The notes: generated from the letters alone by a model not told the origin. 64,000 nt of DNA from Selenomonas ruminantium subsp. ruminantium ATCC 12561 (GCF_000424065.1 NZ_AUJE01000018.1:19103-83102), one strand, 5' to 3'; counted from the stretch's first letter, positions 19,003 through 27,799 are shown. Numbers and translations: made by a program.

Positions 19003-19844
19003 TGAATGAACTTTACATCCTGCTCGATATCCTGCTGCCCTTTGATTGGGCGCATTACACGTTTATGAAACACGCCTTTTTGGCTATCCTCTGCATTACG
19101 CCGCTTTTCGGCCTGCTCAGTACGATGGTGGTTTCCAACCGCATGGCCTTTTTCTCGGATTCTTTGGGACATGGGGCGTTTACCGGTATTGCCATAGGCG
19201 TGCTGCTGGGGGCGGTATCGCCGTTATTGTCGTTGATTGTCTTTTCAATTGCCTTTGCGGTGTTTATCACCTATATCAAGAACAAGAGTACGGCTTCGAC
19301 CGATACCATTATCGGTGTGTTTTCGTCAACGGCCATTGCCCTGGGCTTGATGATCATGAGCCGGGGCGGCGGCTTTAACAAGTTTTCCTCTTTCCTGATT
19401 GGTGATGTGCTCAGTATTACAGTGGAGGATTTGCAGGCACTTGTCTTTGTGGTACTGCTGGTATTAGTTGGCTGGGCGGTGCTCTTTAACCGGCTGCTCG
19501 TGCTTTCCATCAATTCGGCTTTTGCCCGCAGCCGTGGCATCAGTACGTTTTGGGTGGAGAGCATGTTTGCCGCCATGCTGGCGGTGGTGGTTTCCATCAG
19601 CATTCAGTGGGTGGGGATTCTGATTATCAACGCCCTGCTGGTGCTGCCTGCCGCTGCCGCCCGCAATGTAACCAACAATGTCAAGAGCTATCAGCTGTTA
19701 TCCGTAGCTATTGCCCTGACAGCGGGCATAGCCGGACTTTTGCTGGCTTATTACTTCAATATGGCTGCGGGAGCAACCATTGTGGTCTTGTCGGCGATTA
19801 TTTTCTTTGTGACTTTGCTTTTAAAATCGCGTTTTGTCCGGTAA
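19002..19844 (+). CDS. Metal ABC transporter permease (ZnuB family)
   Basis: Integral membrane permease of 280 residues with about eight or nine hydrophobic segments. LSTMVVSNRMAFFSDSLGHG and VGILIINALLVLPAAAARN are hallmark stretches of the ABC-3 (zinc/manganese/iron) permease family. ATG 19002 overlaps the stop of the ATPase gene, so the two are translationally coupled. The metal cannot be decided from sequence; zinc or manganese is most likely from family knowledge. Confidence 0.92.
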   Translation: MNELYILLDILLPFDWAHYTFMKHAFLAILCITPLFGLLSTMVVSNRMAFFSDSLGHGAFTGIAIGVLLGAVSPLLSLIVFSIAFAVFITYIKNKSTASTDTIIGVFSSTAIALGLMIMSRGGGFNKFSSFLIGDVLSITVEDLQALVFVVLLVLVGWAVLFNRLLVLSINSAFARSRGISTFWVESMFAAMLAVVVSISIQWVGILIINALLVLPAAAARNVTNNVKSYQLLSVAIALTAGIAGLLLAYYFNMAAGATIVVLSAIIFFVTLLLKSRFVR

Positions 19845-19851
19845 ACGGCAT

Positions 19852-19962
19852 AAAAAAGGCGATGTGGCAGAGCCACATCGCTTGCAGAAGGGGAACGCTT
19901 GCGTCTGCACTGGTCTAACTGCATAAAGGGGGAGACCAGCGCATAAACGCACGTTGATTGGT
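19852..19962 (-). ncRNA. Candidate small RNA with C-rich loops
   Basis: Three hairpins stand in a row and the last ends in a U-tract only on the minus strand. H3 is 19910-19939 (7-bp stem), H2 19883-19909 (TGCAGA/TCTGCA), and H1 19859-19881 (perfect 10-bp stem, 3-base loop) followed by UUUUUU (19857-19852). A minus-strand promoter lies at 19969-19996. The loops of H3 and H2 carry CUCCCCCUU and UUCCCCUU, which could pair with Shine-Dalgarno sequences as in RsaE-like or FsrA-like regulators of Firmicutes. No ORF or plus-strand T-tract explains the structure. Confidence 0.6.
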
Positions 19963-19968
19963 AACCTA

Positions 19969-19996
19969 GGTATATTATTCGCGTTGTATGCGTAAA
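19969..19996 (-). promoter_or_regulatory. Promoter of the candidate small RNA
   Basis: On the minus strand TTTACG (19996-19991), 16 bases, TATACC (19974-19969). Four of six bases match consensus in each element. Confidence 0.4.
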
Positions 19997-20038
19997 AATC
20001 CTTTTTTATTAAAAATTTTGTTTGAGGAGGCATATTTT

Positions 20039-21037
20039 ATGAAACTGGCAATTTTGGGAACCGGCTTTATTGTTCATGAGGGCGCTCTGCCTGCCTTGCA
20101 GAGTGTGCCGGAGATTGAAGTAACGGCGCTATTTGCCCGCCCGCGCAGCAAGGAAAAAGCGGAGGAACTGGCCGTAAAATATGCTATTCCTCAGGTTTAT
20201 ACGGACTATGATGAACTGCTGTCTAACGCAGATGTGGATTTTGTCTATGTGGGACTGACCAACAGTGTCCACTATGAATATGCCAAAAAAGCCCTTATGG
20301 CTGGTAAGCATATCATCATGGAGAAACCGTTTGCCTCTACAGTGGCTGAGGTGGAAGAACTGCGTGATTTGGCTCTTGCACACCATCTGTATATGTTTGA
20401 GGCAGTAACCCTTTTGCATACGCCGAATTTCCAGGCAATCCGGGAAGCTTTGCCAAAACTGGGAAAAATAAAGGCCGTACAGGCAAATTATTCTCAGTAT
20501 TCCAGTCGCTATGACAAGTATTTGGCCGGTGTGGTTCAGCCGGCCTTTGACCCGGAACTTTCCGGCGGAGCCTTGTATGACATCAATATTTATAACCTCA
20601 ATCTGATTATTGGCTTATTTGGTGAACCGGAAGATGCGGTTTATATGCCGAATATCGGTTTTAACGGCATTGATACCTCCGGAATACTCATGCTCCAATA
20701 TCCGGGATTTACCGCTACAGCTTTGGGCGCAAAGGATTCGGAAAGTCCCTGTTTTGCCACTGTGCAGGGCGAGAAGGGCTGGCTGCGCACCGTAGGTGCT
20801 CCAAATGAACTAAAAGCCTTTGAAGTATCCCTGCATGGTTCCAAAACGACAACCCGCTATGAATTAAACCGCTATAGCCATCGTATGGTACATGAACTTC
20901 AGGCGTTTGCCAAAATGTATCAGGAAGGTGATTATACCGGCATGGAAAAAGGACTTAACGTGTCCGTGGCGGTGATGAAAACCGCTGAAAAAGCGCGTAA
21001 AGCCGCAGGAATTGTATTTGGCTGCGATAAGCAGTAA
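20039..21037 (+). CDS. Gfo/Idh/MocA-family oxidoreductase
   Basis: NAD(P)-dependent dehydrogenase of unknown substrate (332 residues). N-terminal Rossmann fold (LAILGTGFIVHEGALPAL), the family motif MEKPFA near residue 95, and a C-terminal alpha/beta domain. Such enzymes act mostly on sugars, inositols or their derivatives. ATG 20039 is chosen because GAGGAGG lies nine bases upstream; the open frame extends 17 codons further up without such a site. The VOC protein gene starts 17 bases on, suggesting a two-gene unit. Confidence 0.88.
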   Translation: MKLAILGTGFIVHEGALPALQSVPEIEVTALFARPRSKEKAEELAVKYAIPQVYTDYDELLSNADVDFVYVGLTNSVHYEYAKKALMAGKHIIMEKPFASTVAEVEELRDLALAHHLYMFEAVTLLHTPNFQAIREALPKLGKIKAVQANYSQYSSRYDKYLAGVVQPAFDPELSGGALYDINIYNLNLIIGLFGEPEDAVYMPNIGFNGIDTSGILMLQYPGFTATALGAKDSESPCFATVQGEKGWLRTVGAPNELKAFEVSLHGSKTTTRYELNRYSHRMVHELQAFAKMYQEGDYTGMEKGLNVSVAVMKTAEKARKAAGIVFGCDKQ

Positions 21038-21054
21038 GAAATGGAGGAAAAATT

Positions 21055-21426
21055 ATGTTTAAATTTGACCATAATAATATTAATGTGCTGGATTTGGAAA
21101 AAAGCATGAACTTTTATCAGAAGGCGCTCGGACTCAAGGAAGTACGCCGCATAAATGGCGAGGACTTTACCATCGTATTTATGGGGGATGAAGCGGGGAG
21201 TCAGCATGTATTGGAACTGACATGGCTGAAAGACCGTAAAGAGCCGTATAACCTGGGAGATAACGAATTTCATTTAGCGTTGCGGACAGACGATTTTGCG
21301 GCAGCTCATGCCAAGCATAAGGAAATGGGTTGTATCTGCTTTGAAAATGAGGCTATGGGGATTTATTTCATCGTTGACCCGGATGGCTATTGGGTAGAAA
21401 TCCTGCCGCCAGTGGTTGAAGTTTGA
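21055..21426 (+). CDS. VOC-family protein (glyoxalase I-like)
   Basis: Single vicinal-oxygen-chelate protein of 123 residues. It reads FDHNNINVLDLEKSMNFYQKALGL at the first strand-helix and DPDGYWVEILPP at the C-terminus. The His of FDHNN and the Glu of VEILPP fit the metal ligands of glyoxalase I, which detoxifies methylglyoxal. The exact substrate is inference. AATGGAGGAA precedes ATG 21055. Likely cotranscribed with the oxidoreductase. Confidence 0.85.
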   Translation: MFKFDHNNINVLDLEKSMNFYQKALGLKEVRRINGEDFTIVFMGDEAGSQHVLELTWLKDRKEPYNLGDNEFHLALRTDDFAAAHAKHKEMGCICFENEAMGIYFIVDPDGYWVEILPPVVEV

Positions 21427-21440
21427 TTTATAAAGTTTGA

Positions 21441-21830
21441 TTATATATGTAAAAAGTTCATGCAGCGCATCGTTAACTCTTTGGCGTCACCATCTTTATG
21501 CTGGCACAGGTAATCCAGTGTATAGACATAAAGGAATGATGTGATAGGCACGAAACGACGGCCTTTATGGAAATTACCCCAAAGCAATAGTTTTTGGTAG
21601 ATTATTTCCATGTCATCAAGTGTAAGGTTGTGTTTCTTTACGATACGGCGCAGTTTGTAATCCTGCTGGCAGAAAGCATAGATTTCTGCCAGCAGTTCTT
21701 TATTTTGCAGGTCATCGCGGTATTTTTCAATCAGGCGGCTGTTGGCATTGGAACGGCGCATAGAGTGGCGCATTTCCAATAGGAAAATGATGGATAGCAG
21801 TGCTATCAGCAGGATTAAAACGTAATTCAT
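21441..21830 (-). CDS. Membrane-anchored protein of unknown function
   Basis: 129 residues: an N-terminal hydrophobic segment (NYVLILLIALLSIIFLL, about 2-18), then a charged, helical cytoplasmic domain (RRIVKKHNLTLDDMEIIYQKLLLWGNF). Not recognised as a known family. ATG 21830 has GAGGTG six bases upstream; the open frame runs 34 codons further but covers the divergent promoter at 21895-21923. Monocistronic, converging on the VOC gene. Confidence 0.7.
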   Translation of the reverse strand: MNYVLILLIALLSIIFLLEMRHSMRRSNANSRLIEKYRDDLQNKELLAEIYAFCQQDYKLRRIVKKHNLTLDDMEIIYQKLLLWGNFHKGRRFVPITSFLYVYTLDYLCQHKDGDAKELTMRCMNFLHI

Positions 21831-21894
21831 GGCAAACACCTCGTTAATTTTTCTCAATGCTAGTTTAACACAGCTTAGGGCAAAATACGAGAAT

Positions 21895-21923
21895 TTGACA
21901 ATTCGAAAGAAAACTGTTATGAT
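21895..21923 (+). promoter_or_regulatory. Promoter of the 86-residue gene
   Basis: TTGACA (21895-21900), 17-base spacer, TATGAT (21918-21923). The implied leader is about 90 bases. Confidence 0.75.
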
Positions 21924-22020
21924 TACAGACATCTCATTTTCTGTGGGAGGAAAGTGAGTCGGGATACTAAGTATAATTTTTTTCTGTAAGGTTTTGGGAT
22001 TAGAAGGAGAGTTTTTGACA

Positions 22021-22281
22021 ATGAAAAATCTTGAATGGTGCGATTTAGCTGAGCGTTTCTATGCTTTTAAGACGGTGGCTGACCGTCTGGGCTTCTATGT
22101 GCCGGAGACTGCTGGCATGGAAGACAGCCTTTATAAGTGCCGTCCGTTCGTAGCCGATGCGGAAGTTGCTGGCAAGATTCGCACGCTGGATGAAGGCAAA
22201 GCACTTCATTTCGATTTCAGCGAAATGGCAGATGATCAGCTGCCGGTTTACGATGAAAACGACGAGCTGGCACACGCTTAA
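22021..22281 (+). CDS. Small acidic protein of unknown function
   Basis: 86 residues, not recognised: MKNLEWCDLAERFYAFKTVA, then an acidic C-terminus (DDQLPVYDENDELAHA) and two cysteines. ATG 22021 lies 11 bases after AAGGAG; a TTG at 22015 is an alternative start. It has a strong promoter and its own terminator at 22312-22356, so it is a stand-alone transcript. Confidence 0.65.
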   Translation: MKNLEWCDLAERFYAFKTVADRLGFYVPETAGMEDSLYKCRPFVADAEVAGKIRTLDEGKALHFDFSEMADDQLPVYDENDELAHA

Positions 22282-22311
22282 TTCATTTTTCGTTTAGCTT
22301 TACTATGGATA

Positions 22312-22356
22312 AGGCGCGCAATGTGTGGTATAATTCATACGTTGCGTGCCTTTTCT
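22312..22356 (+). terminator. Terminator containing a -10-like box
   Basis: GGCGCGCAA (22312-22320) pairs with TTGCGTGCC (22342-22350), followed by TTTTCT. The stem continues inward around GGTATAATTC, so the loop also carries a TATAAT that could serve the flippase gene. Confidence 0.7.
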
Positions 22357-22414
22357 ATACAGGCAGTGCGGCAGATTATTTGGGGTACGGAAATGTACTC
22401 GTCATATATAGGCG

Positions 22415-24091
22415 GTGTTTCTCATTAGTAAGCAGGAAGTTACAACGGAAAATAAATCCAGTAAGGGAGAGTCTTTCCTTAAAGGAACCTTTATCCTGAC
22501 CGTGGCTGGTTTTGTGGTCAAGGTCATCGGTTCGTTGAACTGGATTTTTGTTTCCCGAATCTTAGGCGGTGAAGGTATCGGTCTTTACCAGATGGCCTTT
22601 CCTATCTATTTCTTTGCCATGACGGTCTCTCAGGCTGGTGTGCCAGTGGCTATCTCCATCATCACGGCGGAACGTGTGGCCTTGAAAGATATTTATGGCG
22701 CTAAGCGGGTATTCCATATTTCCATGGCGTTGATGCTCGTAACGGGCCTCTTTTTCTCGTTTATGACCTATTTTGCGGCGGACTGGCTCATTGAATGGCA
22801 GTTTGTCCGCGATGCCCGTGCGTATAAGTCGATTGTTGTACTGGCGCCTACGGTGTTTTTCGTCACCTTTTTGGCCAGCTCCCGCGGTTATTTGCAGGGC
22901 TGGCAGCGGATGACGCCGACGGCGGTTTCGCAGATTGTGGAGCAGATTTTCCGGGTTATCACCATGATTCTGCTGGCAGAACTCTTGCTCCCGTGGGGGC
23001 TTGATTATGCATCTGCCGGTGCATCTTTAGGTGCTTTGGCTGGTGCCGTAACCGGGCTTATGGTACTCGTGTACTTCCATTGGAAATTGGAAAAGGATAT
23101 CGAGCGGGATTACGGGCATGATCTGCAGCCCCTGCCGGGGACGGAAGCTGAGCCTGCCTGGTCGATTATCAAGCGGATTTTTAAGCTGTCTTTGCCGGTG
23201 TCGGCGGCCAGCATTATGCTGCCAGTCGTGTCCAATCTGGATTTGATGATTGTGCCGCAGCGTTTGGAAGTGGCAGGCTATAGTGTCAATGAGGCAACGG
23301 AGCTTTTCGGTTATCTGACCGGTATGGCGGTTCCCTTGGTAAACTTATCCTGTATCATTACGGCTTCCATGGCCATGAGCATTGTGCCGGCTATTTCTGA
23401 GGCCAGAGCGCTGAAGGATATGAAGCGTGTATATAATCAGACGGCAGCTTCTGTGCGTATTTCAAATTTCGTTTGCTTCCCGGCTTTTGTCATTGTCTTT
23501 GTACTGGCTACGCCTATTGCATCGCTTATCTACAATGCACCGGGCGCTGGCCCTGCGGTAATGATTTCGGCAGTCAGCATAATTCTATTGGGGCTTCATC
23601 AGGTGTCTACAGGCATTTTGCAGGGCCTGGGCCATCCGACTATTCCGATGGTAAATATGATTTTGGCAGCTGTAGCCAAAGTTATTCTGAACTGGGAACT
23701 TACGGCTATTCCCTGGCTGGGCATCATGGGTGCTGCCTGGGCGACGGCAGCGGATATGGGCGTTGCCGCCATTATCAATCTGATTTTTATTTACAAGTTT
23801 ATCGGCTATCGCATGGAAATCCCGCAGTTGCTTAAAACAATAGTGGCCTCTGCAATCATGGCTGCAGCCGTGTATTTCTTCTATGATTTCACCATGGCCT
23901 GGTGGCAGATGGGGGCTGTTTCTACTTTTGGTGCGGTCTTCTTTGGCTGTGCTGTGTATATCGCGGTTATGCTCGTAATCGGTGGCCTTAAAGAGGATGA
24001 TTTGGAGCGTATGCCGATGATTGGCCGGATTGGGATTAAATTTCTGCGGAAAATAGGCGTTTTCAAGGCGGAGGAAAAACAGGAGGCGTAA
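22415..24091 (+). CDS. MOP-superfamily lipid flippase (SpoVB/MurJ-like polysaccharide exporter)
   Basis: Polytopic membrane protein of about 558 residues with some 14 hydrophobic segments (GTFILTVAGFVVKVIGSLNWIF at the start). The layout matches the MATE/MVF/SpoVB group, which flips lipid-linked sugars or lipid II across the inner membrane. The start is uncertain: GTG 22415 opens the frame with a weak site (TAGGCG). The lipid kinase gene begins four bases after its stop. Whether the cargo is lipid II or a polysaccharide unit cannot be told. Confidence 0.82.
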   Translation: MFLISKQEVTTENKSSKGESFLKGTFILTVAGFVVKVIGSLNWIFVSRILGGEGIGLYQMAFPIYFFAMTVSQAGVPVAISIITAERVALKDIYGAKRVFHISMALMLVTGLFFSFMTYFAADWLIEWQFVRDARAYKSIVVLAPTVFFVTFLASSRGYLQGWQRMTPTAVSQIVEQIFRVITMILLAELLLPWGLDYASAGASLGALAGAVTGLMVLVYFHWKLEKDIERDYGHDLQPLPGTEAEPAWSIIKRIFKLSLPVSAASIMLPVVSNLDLMIVPQRLEVAGYSVNEATELFGYLTGMAVPLVNLSCIITASMAMSIVPAISEARALKDMKRVYNQTAASVRISNFVCFPAFVIVFVLATPIASLIYNAPGAGPAVMISAVSIILLGLHQVSTGILQGLGHPTIPMVNMILAAVAKVILNWELTAIPWLGIMGAAWATAADMGVAAIINLIFIYKFIGYRMEIPQLLKTIVASAIMAAAVYFFYDFTMAWWQMGAVSTFGAVFFGCAVYIAVMLVIGGLKEDDLERMPMIGRIGIKFLRKIGVFKAEEKQEA

Positions 24092-24094
24092 ACT

Positions 24095-24973
24095 TTGCAG
24101 AAGCTGGTGCTGTTTTATAACCCGGTATCGGGACATGCAGCCTTTAAGAATAAGCTGGATTGGATTGTAGAAGCTTTTCAGCGGCGGGAAATGTTATTGA
24201 TTCTCTACCGCACAAAAAAAGAGGGCAATGAAGATTTTGTAGATTTTTTACAAGAAGTAAAGCCAGATGGCGTTTTAGCTGCCGGTGGTGATGGCACTGT
24301 ACATGAATGCGTCAATCTGTTGGTAAAAAATCACTTGGACTTACCTTTGGGGATTATTGGCAGCGGTACTTCGAATGATTTTGCCACATATCTCAAGATA
24401 AATGAGGATATGGAAGCCTATTTTGATAAGATTGCGGCAGGAAGTATCCGGCGTATGGATGTCGGCAAGGTCGGTGACAAATACTTCATCAATGTTGCTA
24501 GTGCTGGCATGATGACCTGTATTGCCCATGAAGTGGACAGACGTTTGAAAAATGCACTGGGCAAGATGGCGTATTATCTTAAAGGCATTGGTGAGATTCC
24601 CAAGTTCCGGGCTGTGCCACTCGTCATTACGGCTGATGGTGTAAAACATGAATTGGAAGCGTTTCTGTTCGTGGTTATCAACAGTGGCGTGGTGGGCAGT
24701 ATGAAAAATGTAGCTTCTGGGCTTGCTGTAGATGATGGCAAGTTGGACCTATTGGCTATCAAAAAATGTGGTGTCCATAAGTTGATGGCGGTTACGGCTG
24801 ATTTGGTGGCGGGAAATCCTGTATCGGAAAAGGATTGTGTACTCCATCTGCAGGCACAGAATTTCCGTATTGAGACGCAAGGGGAACTGCAGAGCGATTT
24901 GGATGGTGAAATCGGACCGTCCCTGCCGCTGGCGATAGAAACAGTTCCTCAAGCTATTGCGATTTATTGCTAA
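24095..24973 (+). CDS. Diacylglycerol/lipid kinase (DagK/YegS family)
   Basis: Soluble kinase of 292 residues that phosphorylates diacylglycerol or a related lipid. Visible: the phosphate-binding NPVSGHAAFKNKL, the nucleotide motif GVLAAGGDGTVHECVN, and IGSGTSNDFATYL. TTG 24095 is the start, with AGGAGG overlapping the end of the flippase gene, so translation is coupled. Close linkage to a lipid flippase suggests recycling of the lipid carrier or of diacylglycerol (inference). Confidence 0.9.
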   Translation: MQKLVLFYNPVSGHAAFKNKLDWIVEAFQRREMLLILYRTKKEGNEDFVDFLQEVKPDGVLAAGGDGTVHECVNLLVKNHLDLPLGIIGSGTSNDFATYLKINEDMEAYFDKIAAGSIRRMDVGKVGDKYFINVASAGMMTCIAHEVDRRLKNALGKMAYYLKGIGEIPKFRAVPLVITADGVKHELEAFLFVVINSGVVGSMKNVASGLAVDDGKLDLLAIKKCGVHKLMAVTADLVAGNPVSEKDCVLHLQAQNFRIETQGELQSDLDGEIGPSLPLAIETVPQAIAIYC

Positions 24974-25078
24974 GTTTAAGGGAAAACACGATTAAGCACT
25001 AGCGGAATAGCTTAAAATGGTGTACAATAAAGAAGGCGCGATTTTTCGCGAATTTTATAAGGTGGAGGGAAACAATCC

Positions 25079-25645
25079 ATGAAAAAATTTGTTCAAATGT
25101 TACTCGTTGTATGCATGGTGGTATTTAGTGCTCAGGTAGCTTTTGCCAATTATGACAATGTAACGATTCAGGAAGGTGCCGATATTACGGCTGTAAAGCG
25201 TATTGCTGTGGCTGCGCCGCTCTATACGCCTGTTGATGATAAGGCTCCGAACAAAGAAATGTTGACGCAGATTGTATCGGATGCCAGCCGCGTATCCCGT
25301 GGCTATGTTATTTCCTATGATGCTGTAGCTGAAGGGATTAAGACGGCTACCAATGTGGACATCAAAGCACTTGACCGCCGTCAGGCTGCTAAGATTTACA
25401 AGGAAAACGTAGCTAATTATGCCGATGCATATGTAGTGTTGACGGTGGCAAACAATAGTCGTACGACTTTTTTCTTTGATGTGTTCAAAGCTGGTACCAA
25501 TGAATTGCTTTATACGTATGAGATTCGCGCAAACAAAAGTGAAGGCGACACGGTAACAACCTTCAACAACCTCAGTGAACAGTTCTACAAACATTTTGAC
25601 CGTTCTGCTGATGAGCAGCTGAAAGGCAATAACAAAAAGAAGTAA
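25079..25645 (+). CDS. Secreted protein of unknown function
   Basis: 188 residues with a cleavable signal peptide (MKKFVQMLLVVCMVVFSAQ, cut probably after AFA at about 23). The mature part has an alpha/beta pattern (AVKRIAVAAPLYTP; ADAYVVLTVANN) resembling small periplasmic nucleotide-binding-like or lipoprotein-type domains, and a Lys-rich tail. No lipobox Cys. Not recognised as a named family. GGTGGAGGG precedes the ATG. Monocistronic, with a strong terminator. Confidence 0.75.
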   Translation: MKKFVQMLLVVCMVVFSAQVAFANYDNVTIQEGADITAVKRIAVAAPLYTPVDDKAPNKEMLTQIVSDASRVSRGYVISYDAVAEGIKTATNVDIKALDRRQAAKIYKENVANYADAYVVLTVANNSRTTFFFDVFKAGTNELLYTYEIRANKSEGDTVTTFNNLSEQFYKHFDRSADEQLKGNNKKK

Positions 25646-25649
25646 AAAT

Positions 25650-25695
25650 AAAGGAGACAGGCTCCCTGTAAAAGGGGGGCTGTCTCCTTTTCTTA
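25650..25695. terminator. Bidirectional terminator
   Basis: AAAGGAGACAG (25650-25660) pairs with CTGTCTCCTTT (25680-25690), extended by GCTCCC/GGGGGGC inside. It separates the converging secreted-protein and glycosyltransferase genes. Confidence 0.9.
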
Positions 25696-25700
25696 TCTGT

Positions 25701-26543
25701 TTATTCAGCAGGCTCAGCCAAATACAACGGTTTGATTTTTGCCGATTCAGCGGTGGTTTCATCAATGTAGCCGTTACGTACCATGGCATCGATTACGATA
25801 AATTGTCGCTTTTTGGCCAGCATAAAGTCAACATAAGGCGAATAGAGCGATGGGGCATTAGGTGTGCCGGCCAGCATAGCTGCTTCGGGAAGTTTTAAAT
25901 CCTGAGGTCTTTTGTTAAAGTATCCTTCAGCAGCCGGACCGATGCCATAGAAATTGGAACCATAGTAAATGGTGTTGAGGTATAACTCTAATATTTCACT
26001 TTTGCTGTAATTGGCTTCCATATCGAGTGAGAGCAATAGTTCTTCGGCTTTGCGGCCAAAAGACTGCTCGTGAGAGAGAAAGAGATTTTTGACTAGCTGC
26101 TGGGTGATGGTGCTGGCGCCTTCGGTGACTTCTCCATACTGGAGATTGACAAGTGTTGCTCGCATGATACCTTGCACATCGAAACCATAATGGCTGTAGA
26201 AGCGGTTGTCTTCAACAGCAATTATGGCATTTTGCATATCTTCGGGAATATCACGGAGTTTCACATAATGGTTCCGGTCGATACGGGCATCTACAGCCCT
26301 TTTGATGAAGAGCATACGACTGAGACGGTCGGTGGTGGATATTTTCTTAGGGGGGTCAGTCTGCTGATTAGCAGGCAGAACGGCCTCAAGTTTGGGCAGA
26401 AAATCACCAACGTGCTGCCAGGTGCGAGGGGAGAAAAAGTAAAAACCGCCCGCTAAAAAGAAGGTGATAAAGAAGAGCAGAATCAGAAAAAAGATTAATC
26501 GGAAAAATTGTCGGTAAATTCGACGTTTTTTATGTTTTTTCAT
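25701..26543 (-). CDS. Monofunctional peptidoglycan glycosyltransferase (GT51)
   Basis: Polymerises lipid II into glycan strands (280 residues). An N-terminal membrane anchor (about 12-35) precedes the GT51 domain: the catalytic Glu motif AIIAVEDNRFYSHYGFD, GASTITQQLVKNLF, RKAEELLLSLDMEA, and YLNTIYYGSNFYGIGPAA. There is no transpeptidase (penicillin-binding) domain, so this is an MtgA-like enzyme rather than a class A PBP. ATG 26543 has AAGGAG upstream. The length is within the family range. Confidence 0.92.
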   Translation of the reverse strand: MKKHKKRRIYRQFFRLIFFLILLFFITFFLAGGFYFFSPRTWQHVGDFLPKLEAVLPANQQTDPPKKISTTDRLSRMLFIKRAVDARIDRNHYVKLRDIPEDMQNAIIAVEDNRFYSHYGFDVQGIMRATLVNLQYGEVTEGASTITQQLVKNLFLSHEQSFGRKAEELLLSLDMEANYSKSEILELYLNTIYYGSNFYGIGPAAEGYFNKRPQDLKLPEAAMLAGTPNAPSLYSPYVDFMLAKKRQFIVIDAMVRNGYIDETTAESAKIKPLYLAEPAE

Positions 26544-26601
26544 AAATGTACTCCTTAAAAAATTATAATTACATTATAACACGATTTTTTATAAATAGGG
26601 G

Positions 26602-26631
26602 TTGCAATTTTATGCAATATAGATGTATAAT
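26602..26631 (+). promoter_or_regulatory. Putative promoter of the arginine operon
   Basis: TTGCAA (26602-26607), 18-base spacer, TATAAT (26626-26631). The AT-rich stretch TGTATAATTATAAATGA (26624-26640) over the -10 loosely resembles an ArgR box; weak. Confidence 0.45.
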
Positions 26632-26656
26632 TATAAATGAAGTTTACAGGATACAG

Positions 26657-26703
26657 TTGACATATCAAAATTGACGGATTAAAAATCCGTGTTGACAGGT
26701 CAA
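26657..26703 (+). repeat. Palindrome cluster upstream of argC
   Basis: TTGACATATCAA (26657-26668), the hairpin ACGGATT-AAA-AATCCGT (26674-26690) and TTGACAGGTCAA (26692-26703) stand in the leader just before the argC ribosome-binding site. The outer two belong to the TTGAC-NN-GTCAA family found elsewhere in this window. They could be an operator or an RNA structure. Confidence 0.55.
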
Positions 26704-26729
26704 ATTTGTATCGGAGGAGGAATTTCTCT

Positions 26730-27764
26730 ATGAAGGTCAGCGTTATTGGTGCTACCGGTTATGCCGGAGCCGAACTTCTGCGGCTGCTCTATCAGCATCC
26801 GCAGGCAGAAGTGGTGCATATCACTTCGGAAAGTCATACCGGTGAAAAGATTGCCAGCCTTTATCCGCATCTGCGGGGGCTTTACGATATGGAACTGGAG
26901 TCCATGAAGGATATCGAGCGTATCGGCAAAGACAGCGATTTTGTCTTTATCGGTCTGCCGCATGGTCATGCCATGGAAGTGGGTCGGGCGCTTGCGGGGA
27001 TGCCGGTGCGAATCATTGACCTGGGCGCTGACTATCGTTTTAGCGACACAACGGTGTATGAAGCATGGTATCATGTACCGCATACCCATCAGGATGCCGA
27101 ACGTGTTTATGGTCTGGCTGAACTTTATCGGGAGCAGATAAAGGGGGCCAAAATCATCGGCAATGCCGGCTGCTTTACCACTGCCAGCATTTTGGCACTC
27201 GCGCCATTGGCCAAGCAGCATCTTATCGATGTGAATACGATTATCGTCGATGCCAAGTCCGGTGTATCTGGGGCAGGGCGCGGTGCCAAGCAGGCCAATC
27301 ATTTCCCGGAGCTTTACGATAACTTCCGGGCTTACAATGTAGCCAAGCACCGACATACGCCGGAGATTGAGCAGGCACTGGCCGATATTTCGGGGGGAAA
27401 GGTTCTCTTGAACTTCACGCCGCATCTTGTGCCGATGTCGCGGGGGATTCTTTCCACCTGCTATGCCAACCTCAAAGAGGGCGTAACTGCGGATTTGGTC
27501 AGTGCCGCTTTTGCAAAGCTCTATGGCAAGGAATACTTTATCCGTTTATTGGGCGAAGGTGCATATCCTTCCACCAAGGAAGTTCGCGGTTCTAACTTCT
27601 GCGATATCGCCTGGCATGTGGATGAACGAACAGGCCGCGTGATTGTGCTCTCGGCCATTGATAATCTCGTGAAGGGCGCTGCCGGGCAGGCAGTACAGAA
27701 TTTCAATATCGCCTGCGGTTTTGAAGAACGTATGGGACTTGATTTCGTCCCCCTTTATCCCTGA
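26730..27764 (+). CDS. argC: N-acetyl-gamma-glutamyl-phosphate reductase
   Basis: Third step of arginine synthesis: NADPH-dependent reduction of N-acetylglutamyl phosphate (344 residues). Visible: VSVIGATGYAGAELLRLL, the catalytic Cys in GNAGCFTTAS, and the His-containing KHRHTPEIEQ. ATG 26730 follows GGAGGAGG; the in-frame start at 26706 is upstream of that site. First gene of argC-J-B-D-F-G-H. Confidence 0.96.
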   Translation: MKVSVIGATGYAGAELLRLLYQHPQAEVVHITSESHTGEKIASLYPHLRGLYDMELESMKDIERIGKDSDFVFIGLPHGHAMEVGRALAGMPVRIIDLGADYRFSDTTVYEAWYHVPHTHQDAERVYGLAELYREQIKGAKIIGNAGCFTTASILALAPLAKQHLIDVNTIIVDAKSGVSGAGRGAKQANHFPELYDNFRAYNVAKHRHTPEIEQALADISGGKVLLNFTPHLVPMSRGILSTCYANLKEGVTADLVSAAFAKLYGKEYFIRLLGEGAYPSTKEVRGSNFCDIAWHVDERTGRVIVLSAIDNLVKGAAGQAVQNFNIACGFEERMGLDFVPLYP

Positions 27765-27799
27765 TAAAAAACGAAAAACAACTCTGAGGAGGAAGATAT

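Noticed and set aside
22305..22499. ORF of 64 codons before the flippase gene
   Set aside because: It begins in a terminator hairpin and overlaps the flippase start; no site or family features.
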